DNA from: an uncultured Lachnospiraceae bacterium
GTDB lineage: Bacteria > Bacillota > Clostridia > Lachnospirales > Lachnospiraceae
Length of the DNA stretch: 64,000 nt
Direction of reading: 5' to 3'
Assembly: GCA_947644545.1 (NCBI GenBank)
Contig: CANRZW010000004.1
Span: forward strand, 94,281 to 158,280
Part shown: positions 1 to 8,738 of the stretch, piece after piece
Layout of the letters: each line of letters starts with the position of its first letter
Position numbering within the stretch: the stretch's first letter is position 1
Notes under the pieces: model-generated
What the model was told of the DNA's origin: nothing
The model's database searches: none
What the model saw: the letters and a program-made list of their open reading frames with translations, nothing else
Program-made: the position numbers and the translations under genes

Positions 1-113
1 ATGACAAGATCGATAAGGTAAGAGGTATGGACGTTATCTTTGTTACCACCGCTAAGACAGACGAAGAAGCCCGTGAGTTGTTGAGATTGTTTAATATGCC
101 ATTTGCTAAATAA
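1..113 (+). CDS. rplE: 50S ribosomal protein L5, C-terminal end (partial)
   Basis: Only the last 36 residues are in the window; the gene begins upstream. Reading from base 3 gives [20 protein letters not shown] and ends in RLFNMPFAK, the conserved tail of bacterial L5, which binds 5S rRNA in the large-subunit central protuberance. An AAAGGAGG ribosome binding site for rpsN begins directly after the stop, so the two are co-transcribed in the spc operon. Confidence 0.93.
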   Translation, partial: DKIDKVRGMDVIFVTTAKTDEEARELLRLFNMPFAK

Positions 114-127
114 AAGGAGGTAAATTC

Positions 128-313
128 ATGGCTAAGACAGCAATGAAGATCAAACAGCAGCGCAAACCGAAATTCTCCACCAGAGAATACAATCGTTGCA
201 AAATTTGTGGTCGTCCACATGCTTATTTAAGAAAATACGGAATTTGCAGAATTTGCTTCCGTGAGTTAGCATATAAGGGCCAGATTCCTGGCGTGAAAAA
301 AGCAAGTTGGTAG
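128..313 (+). CDS. rpsN: 30S ribosomal protein S14, zinc-binding short form
   Basis: At 61 residues this is the short, type Z S14. It carries two CxxC pairs (CKIC near residue 24 and CRIC near residue 40) that hold a structural zinc. S14 assembles late into the head of the small subunit. The ATG is preceded by AGGAGG with good spacing, and the gene sits between rplE and rpsH as usual. Because the C+ form is present, ribosomes here depend on zinc for this subunit unless a zinc-free paralogue exists elsewhere in the genome. Confidence 0.97.
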   Translation: MAKTAMKIKQQRKPKFSTREYNRCKICGRPHAYLRKYGICRICFRELAYKGQIPGVKKASW

Positions 314-347
314 ACAACGCGGATCATTGATATAAGGAGGAAAAATC

Positions 348-749
348 ATGACAATGAGCGATCCTATTGCAGATATGCTTACAAGAATCCGTAACGCAAA
401 TACTGCAAAACATGATACAGTAGATGTACCCTCATCCAAGATGAAACTGGCGATTGCGCAGATTCTTCTGGACGAAGGATATATAAGGAAGTTTGATGTG
501 ATCGACAACGGCAGCTTTAAGACAATTCATATCACACTGAAATACGGCGAGGACAAGAACGATAAGATCATCTCCGGTATCAAGAGAATCTCCAAGCCTG
601 GACTTCGTGTGTATGCCGGCAAAGAGGAGCTTCCCAGAGTACTTGGCGGCCTTGGCGTGGCGATCATCTCTACGAATCAGGGTGTTGTAACAGATAAGAA
701 GGCAAGAGAGCTGCAGGTAGGCGGAGAAGTACTGGCTTTCGTCTGGTAA
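348..749 (+). CDS. rpsH: 30S ribosomal protein S8
   Basis: The protein has 133 residues, typical for S8, with the family start [14 protein letters not shown] and the conserved C-terminal [10 protein letters not shown]8 binds helix 21 of 16S rRNA and in E. coli also represses the spc operon by binding its mRNA; whether that happens here cannot be read from the sequence. Two ATGs lie two codons apart (348 and 354). AGGAGG at 335-340 serves either, with better spacing to 348. Confidence 0.97.
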   Translation: MTMSDPIADMLTRIRNANTAKHDTVDVPSSKMKLAIAQILLDEGYIRKFDVIDNGSFKTIHITLKYGEDKNDKIISGIKRISKPGLRVYAGKEELPRVLGGLGVAIISTNQGVVTDKKARELQVGGEVLAFVW

Positions 750-770
750 CAAGACGAAAAGAATTTCTAA

Positions 771-869
771 GGCGTCTGAAAAACGCCGCCCAAGAAAATC
801 TATGTTTCGTCTGCGAGATTTGCTTCGCAAACTCGGCTGACAGGAGTTTCCAGGGCATCAGAAAATGCC
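771..869 (+). promoter_or_regulatory. Three-hairpin rpsH-rplF intergenic RNA
   Basis: The 184-bp rpsH-rplF gap is long for this operon and holds three hairpins. They are GGCGT/ACGCC (771-775/783-787), CGAG-A-TTTGC with GCAAACTCG (814-823/827-835, loop TTC), and GGCAT/ATGCC (854-858/865-869). The first and third have near-identical loops. None has a T-tract, so they are more likely processing, stability or protein-binding structures than terminators. Function is inferred only. Confidence 0.5.
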
Positions 870-933
870 GCATTGAAATGGATATTGCATTGCAAGAGTA
901 AATGATTTCACAATAAAAACAGGAGGTACGGGC

Positions 934-1476
934 ATGTCACGTATAGGAAGAATGCCAATCGCGATTCCCGCAGGTGTGACTGTGGAGGTTGCAGAAAATA
1001 ATAAAGTGACTGTAAAAGGTCCCAAAGGAACACTTGAGAGAGTGCTTCCGGCAGAGATGGAGATTAAGGTAGAAGGCGATCAGGTAGTAGTATCCAGACC
1101 GAATGATTTGAAGAAGATGAGATCCTTCCATGGTCTGACCAGAACGCTGATCAATAATATGGTAGTCGGCGTTACGGCAGGTTATGAGAAGAAGCTGGAA
1201 GTAAACGGTGTTGGTTACAGAGCATCGAAGTCCGGTAAGACTTTGACGCTGAACCTTGGGTACTCTCATCCGGTTGAGATGACTGACCCCGAGGGGATCG
1301 AGACTGTCATGGAAGGACAGAACGTGATCATCGTCAAAGGTATTGATAAAGAAAAAGTTGGTCAATTTGCGGCTGAAATCAGAGACAAGAGAAGACCGGA
1401 GCCTTACAAGGGTAAAGGTATCAAATATGCTGATGAGACAATTAGGCGTAAAGTTGGTAAGACTGGTAAGAAATAA
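934..1476 (+). CDS. rplF: 50S ribosomal protein L6
   Basis: 180 residues, full length for L6. It starts MSRIGRMPI and ends in the conserved [16 protein letters not shown] signature (about residues 150-170) that contacts 23S rRNA near the sarcin-ricin loop. L6 is built of two duplicated alpha/beta domains and is needed for late large-subunit assembly. AGGAGG at 921-926 sets the start. It is followed by rplR after 21 bases in the standard spc order. Confidence 0.97.
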   Translation: MSRIGRMPIAIPAGVTVEVAENNKVTVKGPKGTLERVLPAEMEIKVEGDQVVVSRPNDLKKMRSFHGLTRTLINNMVVGVTAGYEKKLEVNGVGYRASKSGKTLTLNLGYSHPVEMTDPEGIETVMEGQNVIIVKGIDKEKVGQFAAEIRDKRRPEPYKGKGIKYADETIRRKVGKTGKK

Positions 1477-1497
1477 TCGAAAGGAGCATGGGTAAAA

Positions 1498-1866
1498 ATG
1501 GTTAAGAAAGAATCAAGACAAAAAGTTCGTGTAAAAAAACACAACAGAGTGCGTAACCGTTTCAGCGGCACGCCCGAGAGACCTCGTCTTGCTGTGTTTA
1601 GAAGCAACAATCATATGTATGCTCAGATTATTGACGATACAGTTGGAAATACTTTAGTTGCAGCTTCTACTCTTGAGAAGGATGTGAAGTCTGAGCTTGA
1701 GAAGACCAATAACGTTGATGCAGCAGCATATTTGGGAACGGTAATCGCTAAGAGAGCAATTGAAAAAGGCATTAAGACGGTTGTCTTTGACAGAGGCGGC
1801 TTTATATACCAGGGTAAGATTGCAGCATTAGCTGATGCGGCCAGAGAAGCTGGCTTAGAATTCTAG
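1498..1866 (+). CDS. rplR: 50S ribosomal protein L18
   Basis: 122 residues, with the basic N-terminus ([18 protein letters not shown]) and the [19 protein letters not shown] core typical of L18. L18 works with L5 and L25 in bringing 5S rRNA into the central protuberance. A GAAAGGAG site precedes the ATG. The next gene, rpsE, starts 19 bases after the stop. Confidence 0.97.
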   Translation: MVKKESRQKVRVKKHNRVRNRFSGTPERPRLAVFRSNNHMYAQIIDDTVGNTLVAASTLEKDVKSELEKTNNVDAAAYLGTVIAKRAIEKGIKTVVFDRGGFIYQGKIAALADAAREAGLEF

Positions 1867-1885
1867 GAAGGGGGAAGAAGATCAC

Positions 1886-2395
1886 ATGAGACGTACAATC
1901 ATTGATATAAGTCAGTTGGAACTGACTGAAAAAGTAGTAACGATCAAACGTGTTACGAAGGTTGTTAAAGGCGGTCGTAATATGCGCTTTACGGCACTGG
2001 TAGTTGTCGGTGACGGTAACGGATATGTTGGGGCAGGCTTAGGTAAGGCAACTGAAATCCCTGAAGCAATTCGTAAAGGTAAGGAAGATGCGATCAAGAA
2101 TCTGGTTCCGGTTGCACTGGATGAGAAGAACAGTATCACACATGATTTTATTGGAAAATTCGGCTCCGCTTCCGTTCTTTTGAAGAGGGCTCCGGAAGGT
2201 ACCGGTATCATCGCAGGCGGTCCTGCTCGTATTGTATGTGAGCTTGCAGGCATCAAGAATATCCGTACGAAATCTTTGGGTTCCAATAATAAGCAGAACG
2301 TTGTACTTGCTACAATCGCAGGTTTAAGCCAGTTAAAGACTCCTGAAGAAGTAGCTAAGAACCGCGGCAAAGCTGTGGAAGAAGTCCGCGCTTAG
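1886..2395 (+). CDS. rpsE: 30S ribosomal protein S5
   Basis: 169 residues. The N-terminal double-stranded-RNA-binding part contains [21 protein letters not shown], with the G-rich loop linked in other species to decoding fidelity and spectinomycin response. The C-terminal half has the conserved [11 protein letters not shown] motif. The protein helps unwind mRNA at the entry tunnel and sits at the decoding region. It lies between rplR and rpmD as in other Firmicutes. Confidence 0.97.
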   Translation: MRRTIIDISQLELTEKVVTIKRVTKVVKGGRNMRFTALVVVGDGNGYVGAGLGKATEIPEAIRKGKEDAIKNLVPVALDEKNSITHDFIGKFGSASVLLKRAPEGTGIIAGGPARIVCELAGIKNIRTKSLGSNNKQNVVLATIAGLSQLKTPEEVAKNRGKAVEEVRA

Positions 2396-2435
2396 GCTGC
2401 CGGAAGTTTTTTGGAAGATTTAGGAGGAAGAAAAG

Positions 2436-2636
2436 ATGGCAGAAAATAAGGAAACAGGTAAGAAATTAAAGATTACTTTGGTGAAATCTACCATTGGCCA
2501 GGTTCCCAAGAGCAGAGCGACCATTGCAGCTATGGGGCTTCGCAAGATCAATCAGTCAGTTGAGCTGCCTGATAATGCGTCAACCAGAGGCCAGATCCAG
2601 AGAGTAAGACATATGGTTAAAGTAGAGGAAGTATAG
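2436..2636 (+). CDS. rpmD: 50S ribosomal protein L30
   Basis: 66 residues, matching the short bacterial L30. The core [19 protein letters not shown] is followed by a basic GLRKIN segment. There is a short N-terminal extension ([10 protein letters not shown]) compared with the usual start. The RBS is AGGAGGAAG at 2422-2430, and rplO starts 17 bases downstream. L30 is a peripheral large-subunit protein absent from some bacteria. Confidence 0.96.
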   Translation: MAENKETGKKLKITLVKSTIGQVPKSRATIAAMGLRKINQSVELPDNASTRGQIQRVRHMVKVEEV

Positions 2637-2653
2637 ATAAAGGAGGTGTCACA

Positions 2654-3094
2654 ATGGAATTATCAAATTTAAGACCCGCGGAAGGGTCAGTGCATAGTGA
2701 TAATTTTAGAAGAGGCCGTGGACATGGTTCGGGTAACGGAAAGACAGCCGGCAAGGGACACAAAGGTCAGAAGGCTCGTTCCGGCGCACCGAGACCGGGC
2801 TTTGAAGGTGGACAGATGCCATTATACAGACGTCTTCCCAAGAGAGGATTTAAATGCAGAAATTCTAAAGAGATTGTTGCGATCAATTTAAGTGCACTGG
2901 AAGTATTTGACAATGGCGCGACTGTTGATGTCGATGCATTGATCGAAAAGGGAATCGTAAAACATCCTCGTGATGGTGTTAAGATTCTTGGAAACGGAGA
3001 ACTTACCAAGAAGCTCGATGTGAAGGTAGGTGCCTTCAGTGCATCCGCTAAGGAGAAAATCGAGGCGCTTGGTGGAACAGCAGAGGTGATTTAA
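2654..3094 (+). CDS. rplO: 50S ribosomal protein L15
   Basis: 146 residues. The Gly/Arg-rich extended N-terminus ([20 protein letters not shown], about residues 19-38) that threads into 23S rRNA is intact, followed by the globular domain ending [19 protein letters not shown] at 2639-2648 is the ribosome binding site. The stop codon overlaps the secY start by one base (TAATG), so translation of the two is probably coupled. Confidence 0.97.
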   Translation: MELSNLRPAEGSVHSDNFRRGRGHGSGNGKTAGKGHKGQKARSGAPRPGFEGGQMPLYRRLPKRGFKCRNSKEIVAINLSALEVFDNGATVDVDALIEKGIVKHPRDGVKILGNGELTKKLDVKVGAFSASAKEKIEALGGTAEVI

Positions 3095-4413
3095 TGTTAA
3101 CAACCTTAAAGAATGCGTTTAAGATCAAGGAGATCAGGAAGAAACTTTTGTTTACGTTTTTGATGTTAGTTGTGATCCGTTTAGGATCACAGCTCCCGGT
3201 TCCGGGTATCAATACGAACTTCTTTGCGAATTGGTTTGAACAGCAGACACAGACAGGTGATGCTTTCGGTTTCCTGAATGCTTTTACGGGTGGATCATTC
3301 CTACGAATGTCTATTCTTGCATTGAATATAACACCGTATATTACTTCTTCCATTATTATGCAGCTGATGACGATTGCGATTCCGAAGTTAGAGGAAATGC
3401 AGCGTGACGGCGCTGACGGAAGGAAGAAGATTGCATCCATTACAAGATATGTTACGGTAGCGCTTGCATTGATCGAGGCCAGTGCCATGGCTATTGGTTT
3501 CGGCCGTCAGGGACTTCTGCAGACTTACAATGTGTTTAATGTCATTACAGTCATTGCAGCACTGACTGCAGGAAGTGCATTCCTGATGTGGATCGGTGAG
3601 CGAATCACGGAAAATGGTGTCGGCAACGGTATTTCCATCGTCCTGACGATCAACATCCTTTCGAGTGTTCCGCAGGATATCACGCAGCTTTTTCAACAGT
3701 TTGTTATCGGCAGGTCAATCGCCAAGGGCGTGGTGGCAGCAATCATCATCATTGCGGTTATATTGCTGATGGTAGTGCTCGTTATCATTCTGAATGATGG
3801 CGTGCGCAGAATTCCGGTACAGTATGCCAAGAAGGTACAGGGCAGAAAGATGGTTGGCGGACAGACGACCAACCTTCCGCTGAAGGTTAATACGGCGGGT
3901 GTGATTCCGGTCATCTTTGCATCGTCGTTACTGCAGATTCCGAGTATTGTCAGCTCACTCTTTAATATTGACGGTTCGGGCGTGTGGGGCCATATTGTGA
4001 TGGGAATGAACTCCAATTACTGGTGCAACCCGGAACGGCCGGTTTATTCTATCGGTTTGATTGTATATATTGTGCTTGTTATTGTTTTCGCATATTTCTA
4101 TACGTCCATCACTTTTAATCCGATAGAGATTGCGGAGAACATGAAGAAACAGGGTGGTTTTATCCCGGGAATCAGACCTGGTAAACCTACCAGCGAATAT
4201 CTAACGAGAGTGCTCAACCACATTGTCTTCATTGGTGCAGTAGGACTTACGATCGTATGTGTTGTGCCGTATTTCTTTAATGGTATTTTTGGTGCAAGCG
4301 TATCTTTCAGTGGAACAAGCCTGATCATTATTGTCAGTGTTGTTCTTGAGACGATCAAACAGATTGAATCTCAGATGCTGGTTCGTAATTATAAAGGATT
4401 CTTAAACGACTAA
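3094..4413 (+). CDS. secY: Preprotein translocase channel SecY
   Basis: 439 residues with the ten hydrophobic segments of SecY. Family motifs visible are RLGSQLPVPGI at the first membrane segment, the plug-region GGSFLRMSILALNITPYITSS, and the pore-lining GFIPGIRPGKPT loop near residues 350-360. SecY with SecE and SecG forms the membrane channel for secreted and membrane proteins. Translation starts on the A of the rplO stop codon. Confidence 0.97.
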   Translation: MLTTLKNAFKIKEIRKKLLFTFLMLVVIRLGSQLPVPGINTNFFANWFEQQTQTGDAFGFLNAFTGGSFLRMSILALNITPYITSSIIMQLMTIAIPKLEEMQRDGADGRKKIASITRYVTVALALIEASAMAIGFGRQGLLQTYNVFNVITVIAALTAGSAFLMWIGERITENGVGNGISIVLTINILSSVPQDITQLFQQFVIGRSIAKGVVAAIIIIAVILLMVVLVIILNDGVRRIPVQYAKKVQGRKMVGGQTTNLPLKVNTAGVIPVIFASSLLQIPSIVSSLFNIDGSGVWGHIVMGMNSNYWCNPERPVYSIGLIVYIVLVIVFAYFYTSITFNPIEIAENMKKQGGFIPGIRPGKPTSEYLTRVLNHIVFIGAVGLTIVCVVPYFFNGIFGASVSFSGTSLIIIVSVVLETIKQIESQMLVRNYKGFLND

Positions 4414-4428
4414 TGAATATGGGAATGG

Positions 4429-4459
4429 AAGGGACGGCAGGATGACTGAGACGTCCCTT
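4429..4459 (+). terminator. Hairpin between secY and adk, possible attenuator
   Basis: AAGGGACG (4429-4436) pairs perfectly with CGTCCCTT (4452-4459) across a 15-base loop. Only three T residues, then TCTCGC, follow, so termination would be partial. The position in a 183-base gap between secY and adk suits reduced read-through or mRNA processing. This is an inference from symmetry. Confidence 0.45.
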
Positions 4460-4596
4460 TCTCGCTCAATAGTCCGACAAACTGAACGGGTTCGGTTTGA
4501 ATTTGTACAGAAGCGTTACTAGGCTGTTGATCGCAGAGCAGAATTTCAGATTTTGCCCGCGTCCTCAGCGTGAAGCGCTTCGGAATGGAGAAAATT

Positions 4597-5241
4597 ATGA
4601 AGATCATAATGTTAGGGGCTCCCGGTGCAGGCAAGGGAACGCAGGCCAAACTGATCGCGGATAAGTATGGTATCCCTCATATTTCCACGGGAGATATTTT
4701 CAGAGCCAATATTAAAAACGGAACGGCGCTCGGCATGGAAGCTAAGAGTTATATGGATCAGGGACTGCTGGTGCCGGACGAGTTGACGGTAAAGATCCTG
4801 CTTGACAGAGTCGCACAGGAAGACTGTAAGAAGGGATATGTCCTGGACGGATTTCCGAGAACGATTCCGCAGGCAGAGGTGCTGGATCAAGAGCTGGTGA
4901 AACTGCATGATCAGATCGACCACGCCATTGATGTGGATGTCCCGGACGAGAATATCATCAGAAGAATGGGTGGACGAAGGGCATGTGTTTCCTGCGGCGC
5001 CACGTATCATATCGAATATATCAAACCGCATAAAGAAGGGATTTGTGATGAATGTGGTCAGGAACTGGTGCTCAGAGACGATGATAAACCGGAAACGGTA
5101 GGAAAGCGCCTGGATGTCTATCATGAGCAGACACAGCCTTTGATCGATTTTTACGATCGTAAGGGGATCCTGAAGACGGTGGACGGCACACAGGATATGC
5201 AGGATGTCTTTGACGCTATTGTAGCGATATTGGAACAGTGA
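4597..5241 (+). CDS. adk: Adenylate kinase, zinc-lid type
   Basis: Catalyses AMP + ATP = 2 ADP. The P-loop GAPGAGKGTQAK lies at residues 7-18, the AMP-binding HISTGDIFRANI follows, and DGFPRT is present near residue 85. The LID carries four cysteines (CVSC and CDEC), the zinc-binding form common in Gram-positives. I chose the ATG at 4597 because family proteins begin MKIIMLGAPG and GGAG lies seven bases upstream; an in-frame ATG at 4570 has no ribosome binding site. Length 214 residues is normal. Confidence 0.96.
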   Translation: MKIIMLGAPGAGKGTQAKLIADKYGIPHISTGDIFRANIKNGTALGMEAKSYMDQGLLVPDELTVKILLDRVAQEDCKKGYVLDGFPRTIPQAEVLDQELVKLHDQIDHAIDVDVPDENIIRRMGGRRACVSCGATYHIEYIKPHKEGICDECGQELVLRDDDKPETVGKRLDVYHEQTQPLIDFYDRKGILKTVDGTQDMQDVFDAIVAILEQ

Positions 5242-5254
5242 GGCTTCGGGGAAA

Positions 5255-6019
5255 ATGGCGGTAACGATTAAATCTCCAAGGGAAATAGCGTGTATGCGGG
5301 AAGCCGGCAGATTATTGGCAGAAGTGCATGAAGAGCTTGCAGGGATCATCAGGCCGGGTATCTCTACAAAGGATATTGACAGAGAGTGTGAGAAGTTGAT
5401 ACGGGAGAGAGGCTGTACGCCTAACTTCCTGCATTACCAGGGATATCCGGCATCGGTGTGTGTTTCTGTCAATGAGGAAGTCGTGCACGGGATCCCCAGG
5501 GATTCCCATATCATTAAGGAAGGCGACATCGTCAGCCTGGACACCGGATTGATCTATAAGGGCTATCATTCCGATGCGGCGAGAACCCACGCTGTGGGGC
5601 AGATCAGCGCAGACGTGCAGAGGCTGATGGATGTGACGAAGCAGAGCTTCTTTGAAGGCATTAAAATGGCCAGGGCAGGGAATCGGCTGTTTGATATCTC
5701 CAATGCGATTGACGCCTATGTCAGTTCCTTCGGCTATGGGATCGTAAGGGCGTTAGTAGGGCATGGAATTGGAACAAAGCTGCACGAGGATCCACAGATT
5801 CCGAACTTTGCACAGAGGAGAAGGGGTATCAAGCTGCGGCCCGGCATGACGTTGGCAGTCGAGCCGATGATCAATATGGGGACAGCAGAGGTAGAGTGGC
5901 TAAGCGATGACTGGACGGTTATTTCCAGGGATCATTCTTATTCGGCACATTACGAGAATACGATACTGATCACGGATGGTGAGCCGGAGATCCTGACGCT
6001 TACCTCCGCACGAAGCTGA
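5255..6019 (+). CDS. map: Type I methionine aminopeptidase
   Basis: 254 residues. The enzyme removes the initiator methionine from nascent proteins. Metal-ligand motifs are in order: SLDTGLIYKGYHSDAA (two Asp), the GHGIGTKLHEDP region with His, AVEPM with Glu, and a final Glu in SAHYENTILIT. The gene starts 13 bases after adk and keeps the adk-map-infA order of Firmicutes. No N-terminal SH3-binding zinc fingers are present, so it is the short bacterial type Ia form. Confidence 0.96.
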   Translation: MAVTIKSPREIACMREAGRLLAEVHEELAGIIRPGISTKDIDRECEKLIRERGCTPNFLHYQGYPASVCVSVNEEVVHGIPRDSHIIKEGDIVSLDTGLIYKGYHSDAARTHAVGQISADVQRLMDVTKQSFFEGIKMARAGNRLFDISNAIDAYVSSFGYGIVRALVGHGIGTKLHEDPQIPNFAQRRRGIKLRPGMTLAVEPMINMGTAEVEWLSDDWTVISRDHSYSAHYENTILITDGEPEILTLTSARS

Positions 6020-6050
6020 GATTTCATGGAGCGAAAGCAGGGAGGTTAGA

Positions 6051-6305
6051 ATGACGGGAATGCTTGCCGTATCCAGGGCCGGACATGACAGACGAAGACT
6101 GTATGTCATAATCCGGGAAGAGGATGAATATGTATATTTAGCCGATGGCAGAAACAGAACTGTTAAGGAACCAAAGAAGAAGAATAAAAAGCATATTCAG
6201 GTAATAAAGAAAGTACGGATGGAGCAGCCGGCAGGCGGTTACTCGGATCTGGAAATAAAGAAAACAATTAAAATGTATCAGGAGGAAGCAAATGTCGAAG
6301 GCTGA
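6051..6305 (+). CDS. KOW-domain RNA-binding protein
   Basis: 84 residues with a KOW/L14e-like N-terminus ([19 protein letters not shown], then a YLADG turn) followed by a lysine-rich stretch. Small KOW proteins occur at exactly this place, between map and infA, in many Clostridia and are thought to bind RNA or the ribosome; the function is not established. GGGAGG precedes the ATG. The last 14 bases overlap infA in another frame, so the two are translationally linked. Confidence 0.82.
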   Translation: MTGMLAVSRAGHDRRRLYVIIREEDEYVYLADGRNRTVKEPKKKNKKHIQVIKKVRMEQPAGGYSDLEIKKTIKMYQEEANVEG

Positions 6306-6510
6306 TGTAATTGAAATCGAAGGAACAGTAATTGAAAAGTTACCCAATACCATGTTTCAGGTTAAATTAGAGAACGGACATGTGGTATTGGCACATATAA
6401 GCGGTAAGCTGCGCCAGAATTTTATCCGCATTCTGCCGGGTGACCGTGTAACTTTGGAATTATCACCTTATGACCTTTCCAAGGGCAGGATTATCTGGCG
6501 TGATAAATAA
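6292..6510 (+). CDS. infA: Translation initiation factor IF-1
   Basis: 72 residues, the exact family size, with the OB-fold sequence [20 protein letters not shown] and the closing RGRI-like KGRIIWR. IF-1 occupies the A site during initiation and helps IF-2 and IF-3. GGAGGAAG sits inside the end of the upstream KOW gene, giving translational coupling. Confidence 0.97.
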   Translation: MSKADVIEIEGTVIEKLPNTMFQVKLENGHVVLAHISGKLRQNFIRILPGDRVTLELSPYDLSKGRIIWRDK

Positions 6511-6602
6511 AAGTCATGGCATAATTCTTTCCAAATAGCCTTGCCAAATATAGGGTTTGGTGATATAATGTAAAACGGTCTTTTTTGAAAGGAGGGTTTG
6601 AG

Positions 6603-6716
6603 ATGAAAGTCAGATCATCAGTAAAACCGATTTGCGAAAAATGCAAGATCATTAAAAGAAAAGGAAAGATCAGAGTGATCTGTGAGAATCCGAAGCACAA
6701 ACAGGTACAAGGTTAA
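6603..6716 (+). CDS. rpmJ: 50S ribosomal protein L36, zinc form
   Basis: A 37-residue gene, [16 protein letters not shown] onward. Zinc ligands are CEKC and the later C(4x)H (CENPKH), so this is the C+ form, matching the zinc form of S14 upstream. GAAAGGAGGG at 6588-6597 gives a strong ribosome binding site. L36 is the smallest large-subunit protein and sits near the GTPase-associated region. Confidence 0.95.
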   Translation: MKVRSSVKPICEKCKIIKRKGKIRVICENPKHKQVQG

Positions 6717-7163
6717 TCCCGAATATTCAGAGGTCTGAACGGGGTTCTTTATCGAAAGAAATTTTATTATGAGCGGCTGCAGCGCCATGGTCTGTCCTGA
6801 TCATGAGGGAGAATGGCGCTGATTATAATATAGATGGAAGAGCCTATCGGAGATTACTTTTTGATACCAACAACTGTGTTTGGATAGATCGGAGCGCCTG
6901 ATCCGATTGGGTAGAACCTACCCCAATCAATTAGTATCATGCATACTGTTACAGTGTGCATAGAATACAGCTGTTTCTTCTCGAATAGCTGTGTTCACGA
7001 ATCGCTTTGTTGACAGGATCCGCCCTGGCATACATGCAGTGTCCATTCCTGTGTGGCAGGCTGGGAAGCAGACAGATCGTTGACAGACAGATTCGATTGC
7101 AAGATTATGGGTACGACTGCGGAGAAACTGCAGAAGAACTCGAAGAAAATGGAGGAAACGTAA
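6717..7163 (+). promoter_or_regulatory. Long structured leader before rpsM (alpha operon)
   Basis: 447 bases without a convincing gene, packed with hairpins: CAGCGCCAT/ATGGCGCTG (6780-6788/6813-6821); ATCGGA/TCCGAT (6888-6893/6902-6907); GATTGGGTAG paired with CTACCCCAATC (6905-6928); ATGCATACTG/CAGTGTGCAT (6939-6948/6952-6961); GAATACAGCT/AGCTGTGTTC (6963-6972/6987-6996); and a longer imperfect stem starting CCTGGCATACA near 7026. TATAAT at 6823-6828 may be a promoter -10. The stems at 6888-6907 and 6905-6928 share three bases and may be alternatives. In E. coli, S4 represses this operon through its leader; whether this RNA is an analogue is inference. Confidence 0.55.
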
Positions 7164-7532
7164 ATGGCTCGTATTGCAGGTGTTGACTTACCCAGAGAGA
7201 AACGTGTGGAGATTGGTTTGACTTATATCTACGGAATCGGTAGAGTGAGTGCAAACAAGATCCTGGAGGCTGCTAATGTGAATCCGGATACCCGTGTCAG
7301 AGAGTTGACTGACGACGAGGTTAAGAGACTTGCAGAAGTGATCGACAGAGATTACATGGTGGAAGGTGACCTGAGAAGAGAGATCGCCCTGAATATCAAG
7401 CGTCTTCAGGAAATTGGATGCTATAGAGGCATTCGTCACAGAAAGGGACTTCCGGTTCGCGGACAGAAGACCAAAACAAATGCGAGAACAAGAAAAGGTC
7501 CTAAGAGAACAGTGGCAAACAAGAAGAAATAA
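7164..7532 (+). CDS. rpsM: 30S ribosomal protein S13
   Basis: 122 residues, full length. It begins [26 protein letters not shown] and has the conserved basic tail ([20 protein letters not shown]) that contacts the P-site tRNA and forms bridge B1 with the large subunit. It is the first gene of the alpha operon (S13-S11-S4-RpoA-L17), which here follows a long structured leader. The RBS is GGAGG at 7150-7154. Confidence 0.97.
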   Translation: MARIAGVDLPREKRVEIGLTYIYGIGRVSANKILEAANVNPDTRVRELTDDEVKRLAEVIDRDYMVEGDLRREIALNIKRLQEIGCYRGIRHRKGLPVRGQKTKTNARTRKGPKRTVANKKK

Positions 7533-7611
7533 GATGATTTCATAAGCAGAGATCATGAAATCAAGTGGTTTAACATTTCATTTAGAAAGAGAGAAAGTAG
7601 GTTAGTTTATT

Positions 7612-8007
7612 ATGGCTAAAAAAGTTACCAAAAAAGTGACAAAAAAGCGTGTAAAGAAAAACGTTGAACGTGGACAGGCACATATCCAGTCTTCTTTTAA
7701 CAATACGATCGTTACCCTGACAGATACAGAGGGTAATGCGTTGAGTTGGGCAAGCGCTGGTGGGCTTGGCTTTAGAGGTTCAAGGAAATCTACTCCCTAT
7801 GCAGCACAGATGGCTGCTGAGACAGCGGCAAAAGCTGCTTTGATCCATGGTTTGAAGACAGTAGATGTTATGGTGAAAGGTCCTGGTTCAGGCCGTGAGG
7901 CTGCGATCCGTGCACTGCAGGCATGTGGTCTGGAAGTGACAAGCATCCGCGACGTAACGCCTGTACCGCACAACGGATGCCGTCCGCCCAAGCGTCGTCG
8001 TGTCTAA
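7612..8007 (+). CDS. rpsK: 30S ribosomal protein S11
   Basis: 131 residues. The lysine-rich start ([19 protein letters not shown]) precedes the conserved [16 protein letters not shown] and the C-terminal [12 protein letters not shown]11 lies in the platform and helps position mRNA next to the Shine-Dalgarno helix. The upstream RBS is weaker than its neighbours' (AAAGTAGG-like), an exception in this operon. Confidence 0.97.
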   Translation: MAKKVTKKVTKKRVKKNVERGQAHIQSSFNNTIVTLTDTEGNALSWASAGGLGFRGSRKSTPYAAQMAAETAAKAALIHGLKTVDVMVKGPGSGREAAIRALQACGLEVTSIRDVTPVPHNGCRPPKRRRV

Positions 8008-8094
8008 AAGACGAAAGAGTTATGAGAAGAGTTTGGAAGAAGGCGCAAAGTAATAGCGCTGTAAACAAAATTATATTGAGAGGAGCCGAAGAAA

Positions 8095-8688
8095 ATGGCA
8101 GTAAACAGAGTTCCTGTATTGAAAAGATGCAGATCCCTTGATTTAGATCCTGTTTTTTTAGGATATGATAAGAAATCCAACAGAACATCAGCAAGAGCTG
8201 GCAAGAAGATCAGTGAGTATGGTCTCCAGCTGAGAGAGAAACAGAAAGCAAAGTTTATCTATGGCGTACTTGAGAAGCCTTTCAGAAACTACTACAAGAA
8301 AGCCGAAAGAATGAAGGGAATGACCGGTGAGAACCTTATGGTCATGCTTGAGAGCAGGCTGGACAGCGTAGTATTCAGAATGGGATTTGCGAGAACAAGA
8401 AGAGAAGCAAGACAGATTGTGGGCCATAAGCATTTCCTGGTAAATGGCAAGCCGGTGCAGATTCCGTCTTATCTGATCAAAGCGGGTGATGTGATCGAGG
8501 TAAGAGAGAAGGCCAGATCCTTACAGAGATACAAGGATATCCTTGAGGTAACAGGTGGAAGACTGGTTCCGGAGTGGATCGAAGTGGACCAGGAAGCATT
8601 AAAAGGAACCGTAAAATACCTTCCGACAAGAGAAATGATCGACGTTCCGGTTAATGAGATGCTTATTGTCGAGTTGTACTCCAAGTAA
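8095..8688 (+). CDS. rpsD: 30S ribosomal protein S4
   Basis: 197 residues. The S4 RNA-binding domain lies at about residues 88-150 ([20 protein letters not shown], then [19 protein letters not shown]). S4 nucleates 16S assembly and is the translational repressor of the alpha operon in E. coli. The N-terminus starts [19 protein letters not shown] and lacks the four zinc cysteines of the zinc-form S4. AGAGGAG precedes the ATG. Confidence 0.97.
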   Translation: MAVNRVPVLKRCRSLDLDPVFLGYDKKSNRTSARAGKKISEYGLQLREKQKAKFIYGVLEKPFRNYYKKAERMKGMTGENLMVMLESRLDSVVFRMGFARTRREARQIVGHKHFLVNGKPVQIPSYLIKAGDVIEVREKARSLQRYKDILEVTGGRLVPEWIEVDQEALKGTVKYLPTREMIDVPVNEMLIVELYSK

Positions 8689-8738
8689 TAAGACGAAAAC
8701 AATGGTTTTCCAACATGTTCGCAAAGGAGGGTATTTGC

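Noticed and set aside
6769..6822. 17-residue leader peptide MSGCSAMVCPDHEGEWR before rpsM
   Set aside because: No good ribosome binding site, and it lies within a strong hairpin that explains the sequence better.
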